From: JAUSFM01 sp964343705
GTDB lineage: Archaea > Nanobdellota > Nanobdellia > Woesearchaeales > UBA12501
Direction: 5' to 3'
NCBI GenBank assembly: GCA_964343705.1
Contig: CAYFJX010000008.1
Location: 1 to 64,000 of the forward strand
Length of the DNA: 64,000 nucleotides
The translations under genes and the position numbers were made by a program. How positions within the stretch are numbered: the stretch's first letter is position 1; each line of letters opens with the position of its first letter. Shown here in pieces: positions 42,601 through 51,674 of the stretch. The notes beneath the pieces are model-generated. The model was not told where the DNA came from. It ran no database searches and saw only the letters and a program-made list of their open reading frames with translations.

Positions 42601-42714
42601 GAGGGATAGTGCAGCCTTGGAGTCTTTTCGCCAAAACGCCGATTCATGCAGGCGTTTTGGCATTAAAACTGTCAGCTGGACGCTGACAGCCCTTACTCCG
42701 CTGCACTATCCCTC
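42601..42714 (-). ncRNA. Three-way-junction structured element, copy 2
   Basis: The 15-bp closing stem GAGGGATAGTGCAGC/GCTGCACTATCCCTC (42601-42615, 42700-42714) encloses, on the minus strand, GGAG, hairpin CTGTCAGC-GTCCA-GCTGACAG (42669-42689), an A/T-rich linker, hairpin GCCAAAACGCC-TGCATGAATC-GGCGTTTTGGC (42630-42661) and CTCCAAG. Loops and joint match copy 1 at 15905-16005 while the stems do not. As in copy 1, it lies in a divergent intergenic region, upstream of the TATA box of the gene in its own orientation (here rnhB). Confidence 0.72.
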
Positions 42715-42803
42715 CTGCACTAAAGAAAAAGACAAAACACACACTTTCCTTACACAAAATTTAAAAATCTGGATACTAATAGAGTCTTTGGTGAGGTGGA
42801 CAC

Positions 42804-43208
42804 ATGGAACAGATACAATACACTGGATTAGACAATATTGAAGAAGGACAACGACGAACACTTGACAAGCTTTCTGCAGAGTATTATGATAAGATTCAAA
42901 GAAGCTTGCAAAATATGACATCGCTACAAATCCATATCAAGACCTACAAAAAGCAAGGAAAGCCAAAATATTCCATCCATGTAAAAGCTGTTGCACCAAC
43001 TAAAATTTTTGTTTCTACTAAAGCACATGATTGGCACTTCAACAACTGCCTTCACATGGCGTTTAAAGATATTCAAGCTCAAATCAACCACAGACTTCAT
43101 TCTGACGACCAGAAACCTAAAGGGATTTACAAGCGTTCTGGGAAGCCAATGACACCTGCGTTTGCACAACGGATTGGTTTGCGGATTAAGAATATGTTTA
43201 GGCGTTGA
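42804..43208 (+). CDS. S30AE/HPF-like ribosome-associated protein (tentative)
   Basis: A 134-aa basic alpha/beta protein: LQIHIKTYKKQGKPKYSIHV, then FVSTKAHDWHFNNCLHMAFK and DIQAQINHRLHSDDQKPKG. The strand-helix pattern and the D-W-x2-x2-A-L/H-x-A-F-x-D-x-x-x-Q-I helix resemble archaeal hibernation-promoting-factor-like proteins (S30AE fold), but the match is by memory of the pattern only. GAGGTGG precedes the ATG. It is divergent from rnhB across the structured element. Confidence 0.5.
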   Translation: MEQIQYTGLDNIEEGQRRTLDKLSAEYYDKIQRSLQNMTSLQIHIKTYKKQGKPKYSIHVKAVAPTKIFVSTKAHDWHFNNCLHMAFKDIQAQINHRLHSDDQKPKGIYKRSGKPMTPAFAQRIGLRIKNMFRR

Positions 43209-43265
43209 TAGTAGTTCTAAAGAAAAATATAGCGGAGGGAGGATTTGAACCTCCGACCTCAGGGT

Positions 43266-43288
43266 GTCCAAGATAACAGATGCCATCA
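43266..43288 (-). other. Inferred canonical intron (37/38) of initiator tRNA-Met
   Basis: 23 nt between CTCATA and ACCCTG on the minus strand. Position 37/38 is the usual archaeal site, cut at a bulge-helix-bulge. Confidence 0.7.
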
Positions 43289-43296
43289 TATGAGCC

Positions 43297-43318
43297 TTCC
43301 GCAGCCTTTAACAGGCTT
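43297..43318 (-). other. Inferred second intron (29/30) of initiator tRNA-Met
   Basis: 22 nt in the 5' strand of the anticodon stem, forming its own hairpin (AGCC...GGCT). Removal joins CAG to GG and restores a five-pair stem with CCCTG. Confidence 0.65.
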
Positions 43319-43408
43319 CTGCGGGCACTCCTGGCTGCCCTACCCCGCTATAATATTCTTGTCAGAAAAAGATTTACTTTATAAATGTTCCTGTTTAAAA
43401 AAATAATA

Positions 43409-44041
43409 ATGAGTAAAGAGCTTGAAGATGAAAAATATGCTGAGATTTCAGGAATTCTCTTAGGAGATGGTTGCATTACTCTTAAAGAGAACAATCCCAA
43501 ATCAATAAATCGACTAAAAATCAGTCTAAATTCAGTTGATGACCTTGCTTACATTTACCATGTGAAAAAGTTACTGCAAGACACATGTGGAGAAGAAGCA
43601 AAAGTAAAAAATAGAAAGAATGAGAACACAACAGATATAATGATTTTTAAGAAAAAAGTAGTCTTATTTTTTATACAAGAGTTAGGGTTGCAGATTTCAC
43701 CCAAATGGGAACGAGCTATTATCCCTGAAAGGTTCATGCAAGAAAAACTTGATTTAAAAGTTTTACAAGGATATTTTGACACAGATGGTTGTTTAGTTAC
43801 TGCAAATAACAATGGAACTATCTACCCTCGATTAGAAATGAAAGTATGTCCCTCCCCCATGCAAAAACAGTTTATAGAAATACTGAAAAAATATGATTTT
43901 AGGTTTGGTGTTTATGAAATAGGAAATGGAGAAGTTAGAATCCAATTGAATGGTAAAGAACAGTTAAGAAAATGGATTGGACTAGTTGGATTTAATAATA
44001 AAAAGCATAGTGAAAAAATAAAACGTTTTAATCTAAACTGA
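43409..44041 (+). CDS. LAGLIDADG endonuclease next to initiator tRNA-Met
   Basis: About 210 aa. Two motif helices: EISGILLGDGCIT (near the N-terminus) and LKVLQGYFDTDGCLV (about residues 111-125). The ATG at 43409 is chosen because the TATA box TTTATAAAT (43378-43386) lies about 25 nt upstream; an earlier ATG at 43385 falls inside the TATA box. It is divergent from the tRNA, whose 5' end is 60 bp away. It is not inside an intron or intein, so it is free-standing. Confidence 0.85.
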   Translation: MSKELEDEKYAEISGILLGDGCITLKENNPKSINRLKISLNSVDDLAYIYHVKKLLQDTCGEEAKVKNRKNENTTDIMIFKKKVVLFFIQELGLQISPKWERAIIPERFMQEKLDLKVLQGYFDTDGCLVTANNNGTIYPRLEMKVCPSPMQKQFIEILKKYDFRFGVYEIGNGEVRIQLNGKEQLRKWIGLVGFNNKKHSEKIKRFNLN

Positions 44042-44051
44042 CTATACTTCC

Positions 44052-45149
44052 TCAAGCAGCAGGGTTCTTTGGATCAACTGCTTCTTTGTGACCTGGATGT
44101 GAGTCATGCTCTGGTTTGTGCTGGGGCTGTTGTTGCTGACCTGCTTGACCAGATTCCAATTCTTTGTGCGCTTGATCAATAACTTTGTGATCTATCCCTT
44201 GGTTTCGTAAGTGTGCAGTTATCTGCTGCTTGCTATGCCCAAGTTTACTATATTGATCAATGTACGTTTTGATATGACCGCTTGAGAATTGTGTTGATTT
44301 TGTCATGCTACATGGAGTGTGATTCTTACTTTGATGATGTGCAAAGAAAATGCCTCCACCAATAACAACAACTGCTCCTATAACAAGTAAAATAATCATC
44401 CATAAACTTGATCCTTCTTCACTTGATGGCTGCTCGTATGCTTGCCCAGTTGCTGGAGCTGCAGACGGTGCTGGTTGTGCTGCTGGCTGTTCATATGCTG
44501 GCTCAGGAGCAGCAGGTTCTTCATAAGATTCTTCTTCATACACTGGCTCTGCAGGCGGAGGAGTGTACGGTGCTGGTGCTGCAGGAGGTGGCGTGTATGG
44601 TGCTGCAGCTGGTGTAGGTGCAGGAGGAACATAAGGTGCTGCAGGCGGAGGAGAGTAAGCTTCAGGCTCTTCATACTCTTCTTCTGGTTCTTCATATGCT
44701 GGTTCTTGTGCTTCAAACACTGGCTCTGGCGCAGGTGGAGGAGCTGCGCCACCCACTGTTAGTGTTGTGTCCCCACCAATATCTTGTTGACCACTTTGCA
44801 TTGTTGCTTTACCTTCAAAAGTAAATGTGCCTGATGCGCCAGCAGGAATTTTCACTGTGTAGGTAAAATCTGTTGATTCTACTGTACCTGTTAAGCCATC
44901 AATAAGTGCTTTTCGAAGATTATTTTTGTCGTTGAGTTTTCCATCTTCATACATTTCTAGTCCTTCTGGGACAACTTCGTTAAGAAGCAGTGATTGTTCT
45001 GATCCTTCTTCAACAAATGATAGTGTTACGGTGATTTCATCTCCAGGCATTGCTTCTGTTGATGAGAGTGATCGAGTCATAGAGGAAGCTGCCAACACAC
45101 TTTGTAAACAAAGTATAAATACAATACTAATTATGAGTGTTTTTTTCAT
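44052..45149 (-). CDS. Surface protein with beta-sandwich domain, Pro-rich stalk, TM and cytoplasmic tail
   Basis: A 365-aa protein: signal peptide (IISIVFILCLQSVLA), one beta-sandwich module (TRSLSSTEAMPGDEITVTL to TLTVGG, about residues 22-135), a Pro/Ala/Glu/Tyr-rich stalk (about 135-240), a membrane helix (LWMIILLVIGAVVVIGGGIF) and a tail with IKTYIDQYSKLGHSKQQITA and a helix. The tail domain recurs in the upstream 1158-aa protein. GGAGGAGC precedes the ATG, 1 nt after the previous stop. It is the last gene of a five-gene operon. Confidence 0.8.
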   Translation of the reverse strand: MKKTLIISIVFILCLQSVLAASSMTRSLSSTEAMPGDEITVTLSFVEEGSEQSLLLNEVVPEGLEMYEDGKLNDKNNLRKALIDGLTGTVESTDFTYTVKIPAGASGTFTFEGKATMQSGQQDIGGDTTLTVGGAAPPPAPEPVFEAQEPAYEEPEEEYEEPEAYSPPPAAPYVPPAPTPAAAPYTPPPAAPAPYTPPPAEPVYEEESYEEPAAPEPAYEQPAAQPAPSAAPATGQAYEQPSSEEGSSLWMIILLVIGAVVVIGGGIFFAHHQSKNHTPCSMTKSTQFSSGHIKTYIDQYSKLGHSKQQITAHLRNQGIDHKVIDQAHKELESGQAGQQQQPQHKPEHDSHPGHKEAVDPKNPAA

Positions 45150-45150
45150 G

Positions 45151-48100
45151 TTATGCTCCTCCTTGTGGTGGTTTTGGTTTCTTTTTGAAAAATGCTTTGA
45201 GCTTATCCATGAAACCTGGCTTTGTTGCTCCTGCTGGGGCTGCTGGTTTTGCAGCAGCTGGTGTTGCTGGCTTGCCTGCTTCAGGTTTCTTTTTGAAAAA
45301 TGACTTTAGTTTGTCCATGAAACCTGGCTTTGTTGCAGCTGCACCTGCTGCTCCTGCAGCCACTGCTGGTTTTGCTGCTCCAGGCACAGGTGGTTTTGCT
45401 GGATCTTTAGGCACACCCAAGTCTTTATATATTTTGTCGAGGAATTTCTGAGGTACACCATATTGTGCAAGGTGTTTGGTCAATTGTGACCTTGTGTAGC
45501 CGTGCTGAGAGTAATACTTGATGTAATCAATTATTTTCTTTTTCTTGTAGTCAGGGATTGCTGCAAGCTTTTTGTTTTCCATGTAATTGTATGCAAATGC
45601 TCCGCCGCCTCCAAGTACGCCAAGGATAACACAGATTATAATAATCCACAGCCAGATTTTTGGTTCTTTTTCTTTTGGAATGTCAAGTATTGGACCACTA
45701 CCTGTTGGTTGTCGTGGGTAGGTGTCTGGGATTTCTTCGTCTGGTGCAGGAGGTGGAACATACGCTTCAGGGTCTTCAAGTGGCATGCTTGGAAGTCCGC
45801 TTGGTGCGGTTGCAATGCCATCGTCTGGTCGTGCTGGAGCTGCTGGTGCAGGACCGCCTGGTACACCACAGTCTTGTGGGCAGTTCAGTTGGTTTTCTCC
45901 AAATGCTGCTTGACAAAGGCCGTCGCCGCAGATTACTTGTCTGCTGAGTCGTGAACCTCGGCCGCCACGTCCTCGTCGGCCGCCACCAGTACCGCCTCCT
46001 GCTTGGTTGTTTCCACCATCATTGCCACCTTGTTGTTGGACAACAACTTGTGGAGCTTTACACTCTCCATTTTGGCAGGTAGTTCCTTCGTCACAAACAA
46101 CATCTTCTTGCGTGTATCCTTGACCATCACAAGTATATCTTGTGAGCACATTGTTAGTACATACTGGGTTGTGTATTTCAACACCCGCTGCAGTTACAAC
46201 ACGCACTGCTCCAGTACTTGGAGCTGTACAACCACTTTGTGGTTTGCATACACCCACAATGCATCCATACTGGCATGCTTGTGGTGCAACTGCTGCTGCT
46301 ACATTTTCATTACATTGGAATTGGTTAACATTTGCACCGTCACACACGTCACGTTCAACACGTAGCTCTTTGGTGTTTGCGTCAAAGTAGCGTACACGAT
46401 CTTTTTTGTCTTTGTTGTTTGTTGTGTCAAACTCAAAGCAGTATGCTGTTGCAAAGACTTGGTCAAAGCATGCTGCATTGTTAGGATCTTGGATGGCTAC
46501 ACGTAGCTGGTCGTCATTCTTGCCTCGTAGTTCGTTCACTTTTCCAGTGCATGCAGCATCAAGACCATCAGGGATACATGACCCAAGGAATTGCCGTACT
46601 GGTTCAAGCAGTGCGCCATTGTGGTGCGCTGCGTTAGTAATATTAATTGCCAAGCTTTTACAGAGTGGAATCGCTGGATACGGCTTGAGTATGCACTCAT
46701 TGTTTTCACATGTTTCGTCGCCAGGACAGTCATAGTCTCCTGCGCATTGAGCACCAGGTTGTCGAATACCATCACACTCATCTGATGGACATTGTGCACA
46801 TGCTTGTTCTTGCACTGTTACAAAGTTTTGCTCACTGCACTGGTAGGATACTTTTCTACAGTTTTCTCCTTCACAGGTTGCAGCTGGGTCAAAGGTTGAA
46901 ATTTCAGCTGTTGCAAGCCATTGTTGAATCAGCTCTGGCATAAGCACTGGTTCTGGTGGAGGTGCTGCTTGACACTGTGCATTGCTACACTGGTTTGCAC
47001 ATGCCTGTGATTGCTTGGTAAGCATGTTTGTTGTTGGATCACAACTGTACGCGACTGATGAACACCCTGCTCCTTCACAGGTTGGTACTGGCTTGAAGCG
47101 CGGTAGTTGTCCTTCAAGGAATTTCTTTAATTCTTCTGGAACAAGGACTGGATCTGGGAGTGCTTCGGGAGGTTGCTGAGGAGGTGCACCACCTGCAACA
47201 ACTTTAATACCATTATCACCACCAATATCAAACTGGCCACTTTGCAGAGTGTATTTTCCTACAAACTCATGCCATTTGAGTTCTGCATTTTCAGGTATAT
47301 TTATTTTGTAAGTAAGTGTCTGAGATGAGGGTGGTTCTCCCATCCCACCTTCCATAAACAATTTCTTGAAATTATTATTTGCAACGACTTTGTTATCCAC
47401 TACAAGTTGAACACCTTCTGGAACTTGCTCATTAATAATAAGGGATTGTTCTTCAGCAACTTCAGTGATAGTCAATGTAACTGTTGCACTGCCACCTTGT
47501 GGTGCGTCAGGAGGTTGAATAGATCTAGTGACAAGGGTACGTGCTGCCGGGGGTGCCTGAGCACCCTCAACAACTCGAACACCATTGTCACCAATAATAC
47601 CTTGTTGACCGGATTGTAGTGTATACACACCTGAGAACTCGTGGATTTTTAGTTCAGCATCAGCTGGAATCTCCACTGTGTATTGTATATCTTTTGTGCT
47701 TGGGGCTTCTCCCATGCCACCTTCCATAAACAATTTCTTGAAATTATTATTTTTGACTTGTTTACCATCAACAATTAATTGTAATCCTTCAGGAACTTGC
47801 TCGTTGATAATTAGTGATTGTTCTTCACCCACTTCTTCAACATGCAGTGTTACTGTAACACGTCCTCCCCGTGGTCCGTCAAATGGTTGTATAGAACGTC
47901 GTACTGTTGTTGCCTGACCAGGCGGTGGAGGTGGTTGACCACACACACCGTCTAAACATGAGCCTGTTTGACAATCAACATTTTCATCACATTTGCCACC
48001 CGGTTCTTGGTGCACTGCACATTTTTTAAAATCACCATCAGGAATACAAACAAGACCACTGTTTGCGTCACAGTTAGCATTTATTTTACACATTTCACCA

Positions 48101-48627
48101 TCTCTGCGGTTTCCGTCCCGTGTACAATCATTTACAACACACACTTGTTCTGCAGGGCATGCTGTGTCAAGGTTTGCACATCCAGGAGGTGGTTGTGGTG
48201 CTTCTGCTTGTTGAATACCAACTGTTAATGTAGCAGGTCCTGCAATATCTTGCTGGCCAGCTTGTAATGTTACTTTTCCATTGAAATTGTACTCGCCTGG
48301 TTGTGCATTGTCAGGAATATGAAGTTTGTACGTGAAATCACCTGTTTCAACAGTACCTGTAAGACCATCAATAACTGCTTTTTTGTAATTATTACTTTGC
48401 ACAGGATTACCATCAACAAATAACTCAAGGCCGTCTGGAGAATTTTCATTAATAATTAGAGAAGGTTCCTCACCAACTTCTTCAAAGTGAAGTGTTACTG
48501 TGACATCACTACCAGGTGCAGCAGAGTCTGCAGAGAATGAACGCGTAAGTGTTGACCCAGGTGCAGCTAGTACAAGAGGAACTAGTAATACTACTACAAT
48601 AATCCACTTTACTAATTTGTCATACAT
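45151..48627 (-). CDS. Giant surface protein: three beta-sandwich modules, Cys-rich region, TM, cytoplasmic repeats
   Basis: About 1158 aa from MYDKLVKWIIVVVLL at 48627, a start that gives a clean signal peptide. Module 1 (TRSFSADSAAPGSDVTVTLH) is near residues 25-140. A Cys-rich knot follows, then modules 2 and 3 (VRRSIQPFDGPRGGRVTVTL; VTRSIQPPDAPQGGSATVTL). After that come more than 500 residues of Cys-rich repeats, a Gly/Arg patch (GGGRRGRGGRGSR), and a membrane helix (IWLWIIIICVILGVLGGGG). The tail has YIKYYSQHGYTRSQLTKHLA and two GFMDKLK-x-FFKKKP repeats separated by an Ala/Pro linker. It is likely exported, anchored, and signals or docks inside through the tail. Confidence 0.8.
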   Translation of the reverse strand: MYDKLVKWIIVVVLLVPLVLAAPGSTLTRSFSADSAAPGSDVTVTLHFEEVGEEPSLIINENSPDGLELFVDGNPVQSNNYKKAVIDGLTGTVETGDFTYKLHIPDNAQPGEYNFNGKVTLQAGQQDIAGPATLTVGIQQAEAPQPPPGCANLDTACPAEQVCVVNDCTRDGNRRDGEMCKINANCDANSGLVCIPDGDFKKCAVHQEPGGKCDENVDCQTGSCLDGVCGQPPPPPGQATTVRRSIQPFDGPRGGRVTVTLHVEEVGEEQSLIINEQVPEGLQLIVDGKQVKNNNFKKLFMEGGMGEAPSTKDIQYTVEIPADAELKIHEFSGVYTLQSGQQGIIGDNGVRVVEGAQAPPAARTLVTRSIQPPDAPQGGSATVTLTITEVAEEQSLIINEQVPEGVQLVVDNKVVANNNFKKLFMEGGMGEPPSSQTLTYKINIPENAELKWHEFVGKYTLQSGQFDIGGDNGIKVVAGGAPPQQPPEALPDPVLVPEELKKFLEGQLPRFKPVPTCEGAGCSSVAYSCDPTTNMLTKQSQACANQCSNAQCQAAPPPEPVLMPELIQQWLATAEISTFDPAATCEGENCRKVSYQCSEQNFVTVQEQACAQCPSDECDGIRQPGAQCAGDYDCPGDETCENNECILKPYPAIPLCKSLAINITNAAHHNGALLEPVRQFLGSCIPDGLDAACTGKVNELRGKNDDQLRVAIQDPNNAACFDQVFATAYCFEFDTTNNKDKKDRVRYFDANTKELRVERDVCDGANVNQFQCNENVAAAVAPQACQYGCIVGVCKPQSGCTAPSTGAVRVVTAAGVEIHNPVCTNNVLTRYTCDGQGYTQEDVVCDEGTTCQNGECKAPQVVVQQQGGNDGGNNQAGGGTGGGRRGRGGRGSRLSRQVICGDGLCQAAFGENQLNCPQDCGVPGGPAPAAPARPDDGIATAPSGLPSMPLEDPEAYVPPPAPDEEIPDTYPRQPTGSGPILDIPKEKEPKIWLWIIIICVILGVLGGGGAFAYNYMENKKLAAIPDYKKKKIIDYIKYYSQHGYTRSQLTKHLAQYGVPQKFLDKIYKDLGVPKDPAKPPVPGAAKPAVAAGAAGAAATKPGFMDKLKSFFKKKPEAGKPATPAAAKPAAPAGATKPGFMDKLKAFFKKKPKPPQGGA

Positions 48628-48650
48628 GGTATCATTGATGAAATGGTTGC

Positions 48651-51647
48651 TTAGCCTTTCAGCCAAGCTCCAATTGATTGAGTAAGTTTCAAGTCATTCA
48701 TAGGATCCTTGTCTGCCTTGAGCCACCATCCAATATACATGGATAGCTCAAGATCACTGATCTTTCCATCACAAGGATCTGTATCTCCTGGAAGTTCACA
48801 CTTTGCTGGTCCTGCCAGTTGTTTATCTTCTTTTGGAGGTTCAACTGGTGCTTCAGGAGGTTTTGCAGCTGGCAAGCACACATTGTCTTTACCACATGCA
48901 AGTCCATCATCACACTTGGGTTCTTGGTCACGGCAGAACTGGTTCAAGTTACCTTTGAGTACTGGTTCTTCAGCAGGTGGTTCTGCTGCAGGTTCTTTTG
49001 CTTGTGCACCAACACACACGCCACCTTCACACTTGCCGCTTGCACAAAGGAGTCCTATCTGACATGCTGAGCCATCTCTTCCTTTGCAAACACCATCTGA
49101 GCATGCGTTATCAGGACGACATTGATTATCAGATTCGCAAGGAAGCTGTTGGAATCGTCGCAATTCTAATTTGCCATTGACATCAACACAGGAGTGATAG
49201 AAACTATCTTTTCCACCTTCACCCATGCTATCATCTTTGATCGCGACAACACTAGCACCAAGTTCATTACATTCATAACCAGTAGTTTGACTGAGCAATC
49301 TGATCCAGCTGAGTGCATCACCAACATTAATACATTTGTGTCCAACACCATCAATGTCTTGTAGTGCGCCTTCTTGTTGGCAGATGCCACCTGCTTCTGT
49401 AGGCCCTTTGTCATTCAAGTCACCTTCAACACATGCACCGTCTTTACAAACAGCACCTACTGATACACAATCAAACTCTTCAAAACCAACTTGGTTATGT
49501 TGATTGCAATTACGATCTTGCACAAAGTTTTCTTTACCTTCTGCACCACTACACACATCTTCGTATTCTTCATTGAATCCAAACATGACTTTAGAGGGAA
49601 TAAATGCCTGAGTAGGAAGTAATTCACCACTTGCAGCGTCAAAGTCAACACACTTACCTTCTTGGGGATATGGTTCACCTGGTTTTGGATCAGGAACAAT
49701 CACGCATCGTCCATTTTCACAATAGTAAGGTTGGCCAACGCTGTTCTTATATTGAGCACAATCTACTGGTTGATATTCTAAAACACCCGCGGAACACACA
49801 GCCTCATTAAGTTGATTGTGTACACCTTGATCACACACATCTTCAAGGCGTTGTTCTCCAAGACCCAGAATTGCAACAGCTTTTGTCACCACTTGTTCAC
49901 TGACAGGAGTGTTACCTTGCAGATTATCATTGTCTTTACATGCAACATCTCCACTACACATGCCATCAACACAAGATAAACTTGCACAGTCAATATTACT
50001 ATGACAAGACTGCCCAACATCATTAACACACCTGCAAGATTCATGTGCAACACCAAGTCCTGCGCACTCATCTTTCTTGCCCATCTTATTACAGATTTTT
50101 GATACACACTGTCGTCCTTCAGTGCAAAGGTCACTGCCTACTGTCATTTCTCCACAGACATTACCTTGGAACGTGTTACACCAGCCAGTATTACACTGGT
50201 CATTGGTCATGCAAGCTTCACCAATGTTTTTACCTGCACATTTATTTTCTAAACAGTTCCTTGTTTTACACATGTCACCTGGGCTGTTAATACCTGGAAC
50301 AACACCCACAACTTGCTTAACTAGTGAGAATCCATTACATTGTGCACCTGCAGGCCGTAACTCACACTCTTTAGTAGTTGGGTTACAGTAATCAAGTACA
50401 CACTGACCATCTGTTTCACACGCACCGCCTAGTGGTTGTGCTTCACAGATTCCTGTTGGTTGTAGTCCTTTCCTATTATCATTAGGATCTACCCATTCCC
50501 TTTTACACCTGTTTGATGTACAAGTGTTCTTTCTTCCAATTACTTGACATGCTTCACCATTAGCAGATCCAGTACATACACCTGCTACACACTGCCCTGT
50601 TTTACACTGGTCAGCATTTTCACATTCTGCGCCAACAGGGTACCATTTACACTTGCCACTTGGGTGGTTTCTGTCACCTTCTTTGCTAAATAGTTCACAT
50701 TTTCCTTCACATTGATCATCTGATTTACATGGCTTACCTTCTTCAAAAAGTTTACATGTTTTTGGAACATTTTTACCCATGTATGGACAATTATCACTAA
50801 GACATTCTTTTTTAGCTTTACATGTTGCTCCTAGTGGTTGCTTTGCTGCACATGTCTTGGTTGATCTTTCACAGTATTCTGTAGCAGGACAATCCCTATC
50901 ACGGTTACATGCTGCTCCACTACCAACAAGTTTTGGTGCTTCACCAACAACTGGTTCTTCAACAACAGCACCTTCTGCTGCACATGCACCATTATTACAA
51001 CTGTTACATTGCAAGATTTCTTTTTTAATAAGTCCTCGTTCATCGCATGAATATTTAATTACATTACAATTTGCTCCTTGGCAGGTTGGAGTCATAAGTT
51101 CTCGTGACGCTCCACCTTGTAAGTATTGCATAAGTGCTGGAGGTAAGAACGGTCTACCAATCATTGCTTCTTCAAGAGGGGATAATTCAGGTTCGGGAGC
51201 AGGTTCTGGTTCAGGGTCAGGTGCTGGAGGAGCTGCTTGGGCAACACTAACACTTGTTGCACCTGAAATAGTTGCAGGATCTTTACCAAGTACTTTTGTA
51301 ACACCTGAAAATGATGCTGGGCCTTGATTAGCAGGTGCAGTTGCAGTATATTCCAAATCCATATCTCTAACACCATTCATAGCAGTCCGTAACCATTTGA
51401 TAACATTCCCATTAAGATTTCCGCTTTCTGTAATACCAGACACTTGCCAGCCTGCAGGAATTGTTTCTTCAATAATAACACCAGATGGAACATTTGCTTC
51501 ATCAACATCCATTTTTAAAGTGACTTTCATAGAGCCCTGTGGAACTAGGGTTGGCGTACTTACTTCTCGTGAAACTGATACAGCGTGTGCTGCAGGAAGT
51601 ACCACTAGTAGTACCATTACTACCATTATTAGTTCACGAGTTCGCAT
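48651..51647 (-). CDS. Secreted Cys-rich protein with dockerin-like C-terminus
   Basis: A 998-aa protein. Signal peptide (LIMVVMVLLVVLPAAHAV), a diverged beta-sandwich module (VSREVSTPTLVPQGSMKVTL, with VIIEETIPAGW), then about 750 residues of short Cys repeats of the form C-x5-C-x3-C-x4-C with Asp and Gly between. The end reads PGDTDPCDGKISDLELSMYI and a second ELxxxI-like helix, resembling a dockerin type I calcium motif. There is no C-terminal membrane segment, so it is probably released or held by protein contacts. AAGGTGATTC precedes the ATG. Confidence 0.8.
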   Translation of the reverse strand: MRTRELIMVVMVLLVVLPAAHAVSVSREVSTPTLVPQGSMKVTLKMDVDEANVPSGVIIEETIPAGWQVSGITESGNLNGNVIKWLRTAMNGVRDMDLEYTATAPANQGPASFSGVTKVLGKDPATISGATSVSVAQAAPPAPDPEPEPAPEPELSPLEEAMIGRPFLPPALMQYLQGGASRELMTPTCQGANCNVIKYSCDERGLIKKEILQCNSCNNGACAAEGAVVEEPVVGEAPKLVGSGAACNRDRDCPATEYCERSTKTCAAKQPLGATCKAKKECLSDNCPYMGKNVPKTCKLFEEGKPCKSDDQCEGKCELFSKEGDRNHPSGKCKWYPVGAECENADQCKTGQCVAGVCTGSANGEACQVIGRKNTCTSNRCKREWVDPNDNRKGLQPTGICEAQPLGGACETDGQCVLDYCNPTTKECELRPAGAQCNGFSLVKQVVGVVPGINSPGDMCKTRNCLENKCAGKNIGEACMTNDQCNTGWCNTFQGNVCGEMTVGSDLCTEGRQCVSKICNKMGKKDECAGLGVAHESCRCVNDVGQSCHSNIDCASLSCVDGMCSGDVACKDNDNLQGNTPVSEQVVTKAVAILGLGEQRLEDVCDQGVHNQLNEAVCSAGVLEYQPVDCAQYKNSVGQPYYCENGRCVIVPDPKPGEPYPQEGKCVDFDAASGELLPTQAFIPSKVMFGFNEEYEDVCSGAEGKENFVQDRNCNQHNQVGFEEFDCVSVGAVCKDGACVEGDLNDKGPTEAGGICQQEGALQDIDGVGHKCINVGDALSWIRLLSQTTGYECNELGASVVAIKDDSMGEGGKDSFYHSCVDVNGKLELRRFQQLPCESDNQCRPDNACSDGVCKGRDGSACQIGLLCASGKCEGGVCVGAQAKEPAAEPPAEEPVLKGNLNQFCRDQEPKCDDGLACGKDNVCLPAAKPPEAPVEPPKEDKQLAGPAKCELPGDTDPCDGKISDLELSMYIGWWLKADKDPMNDLKLTQSIGAWLKG

Positions 51648-51674
51648 TTTGAATCACCTTGAGTTTCATGTTTT

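Larger units (their letters stand above)
43230..43349 (-). tRNA. Initiator tRNA-Met(CAT) with two inferred introns
   Basis: Acceptor AGCGGGG/CTCCGCT, a D arm (GGGC...GCCC) with the AGCCAGGA core typical of archaeal initiator tRNA, and T arm GGAGG-TTCAAAT-CCTCC. A normal anticodon arm CAGGG-CTCATAA-CCCTG appears only if two segments are removed: 22 nt (43297-43318) between positions 29 and 30, and 23 nt (43266-43288) at the canonical 37/38 site. The mature length is then 75 nt. Without this removal no anticodon stem forms. Confidence 0.82.

Noticed and set aside
44396..44830. Long open frames antisense to the Pro/Ala-rich stalk
   Set aside because: Caused by the repeated GC-rich codons of the real gene; products are Gln/Leu/His or Cys/Trp-rich and lack starts with ribosome sites.
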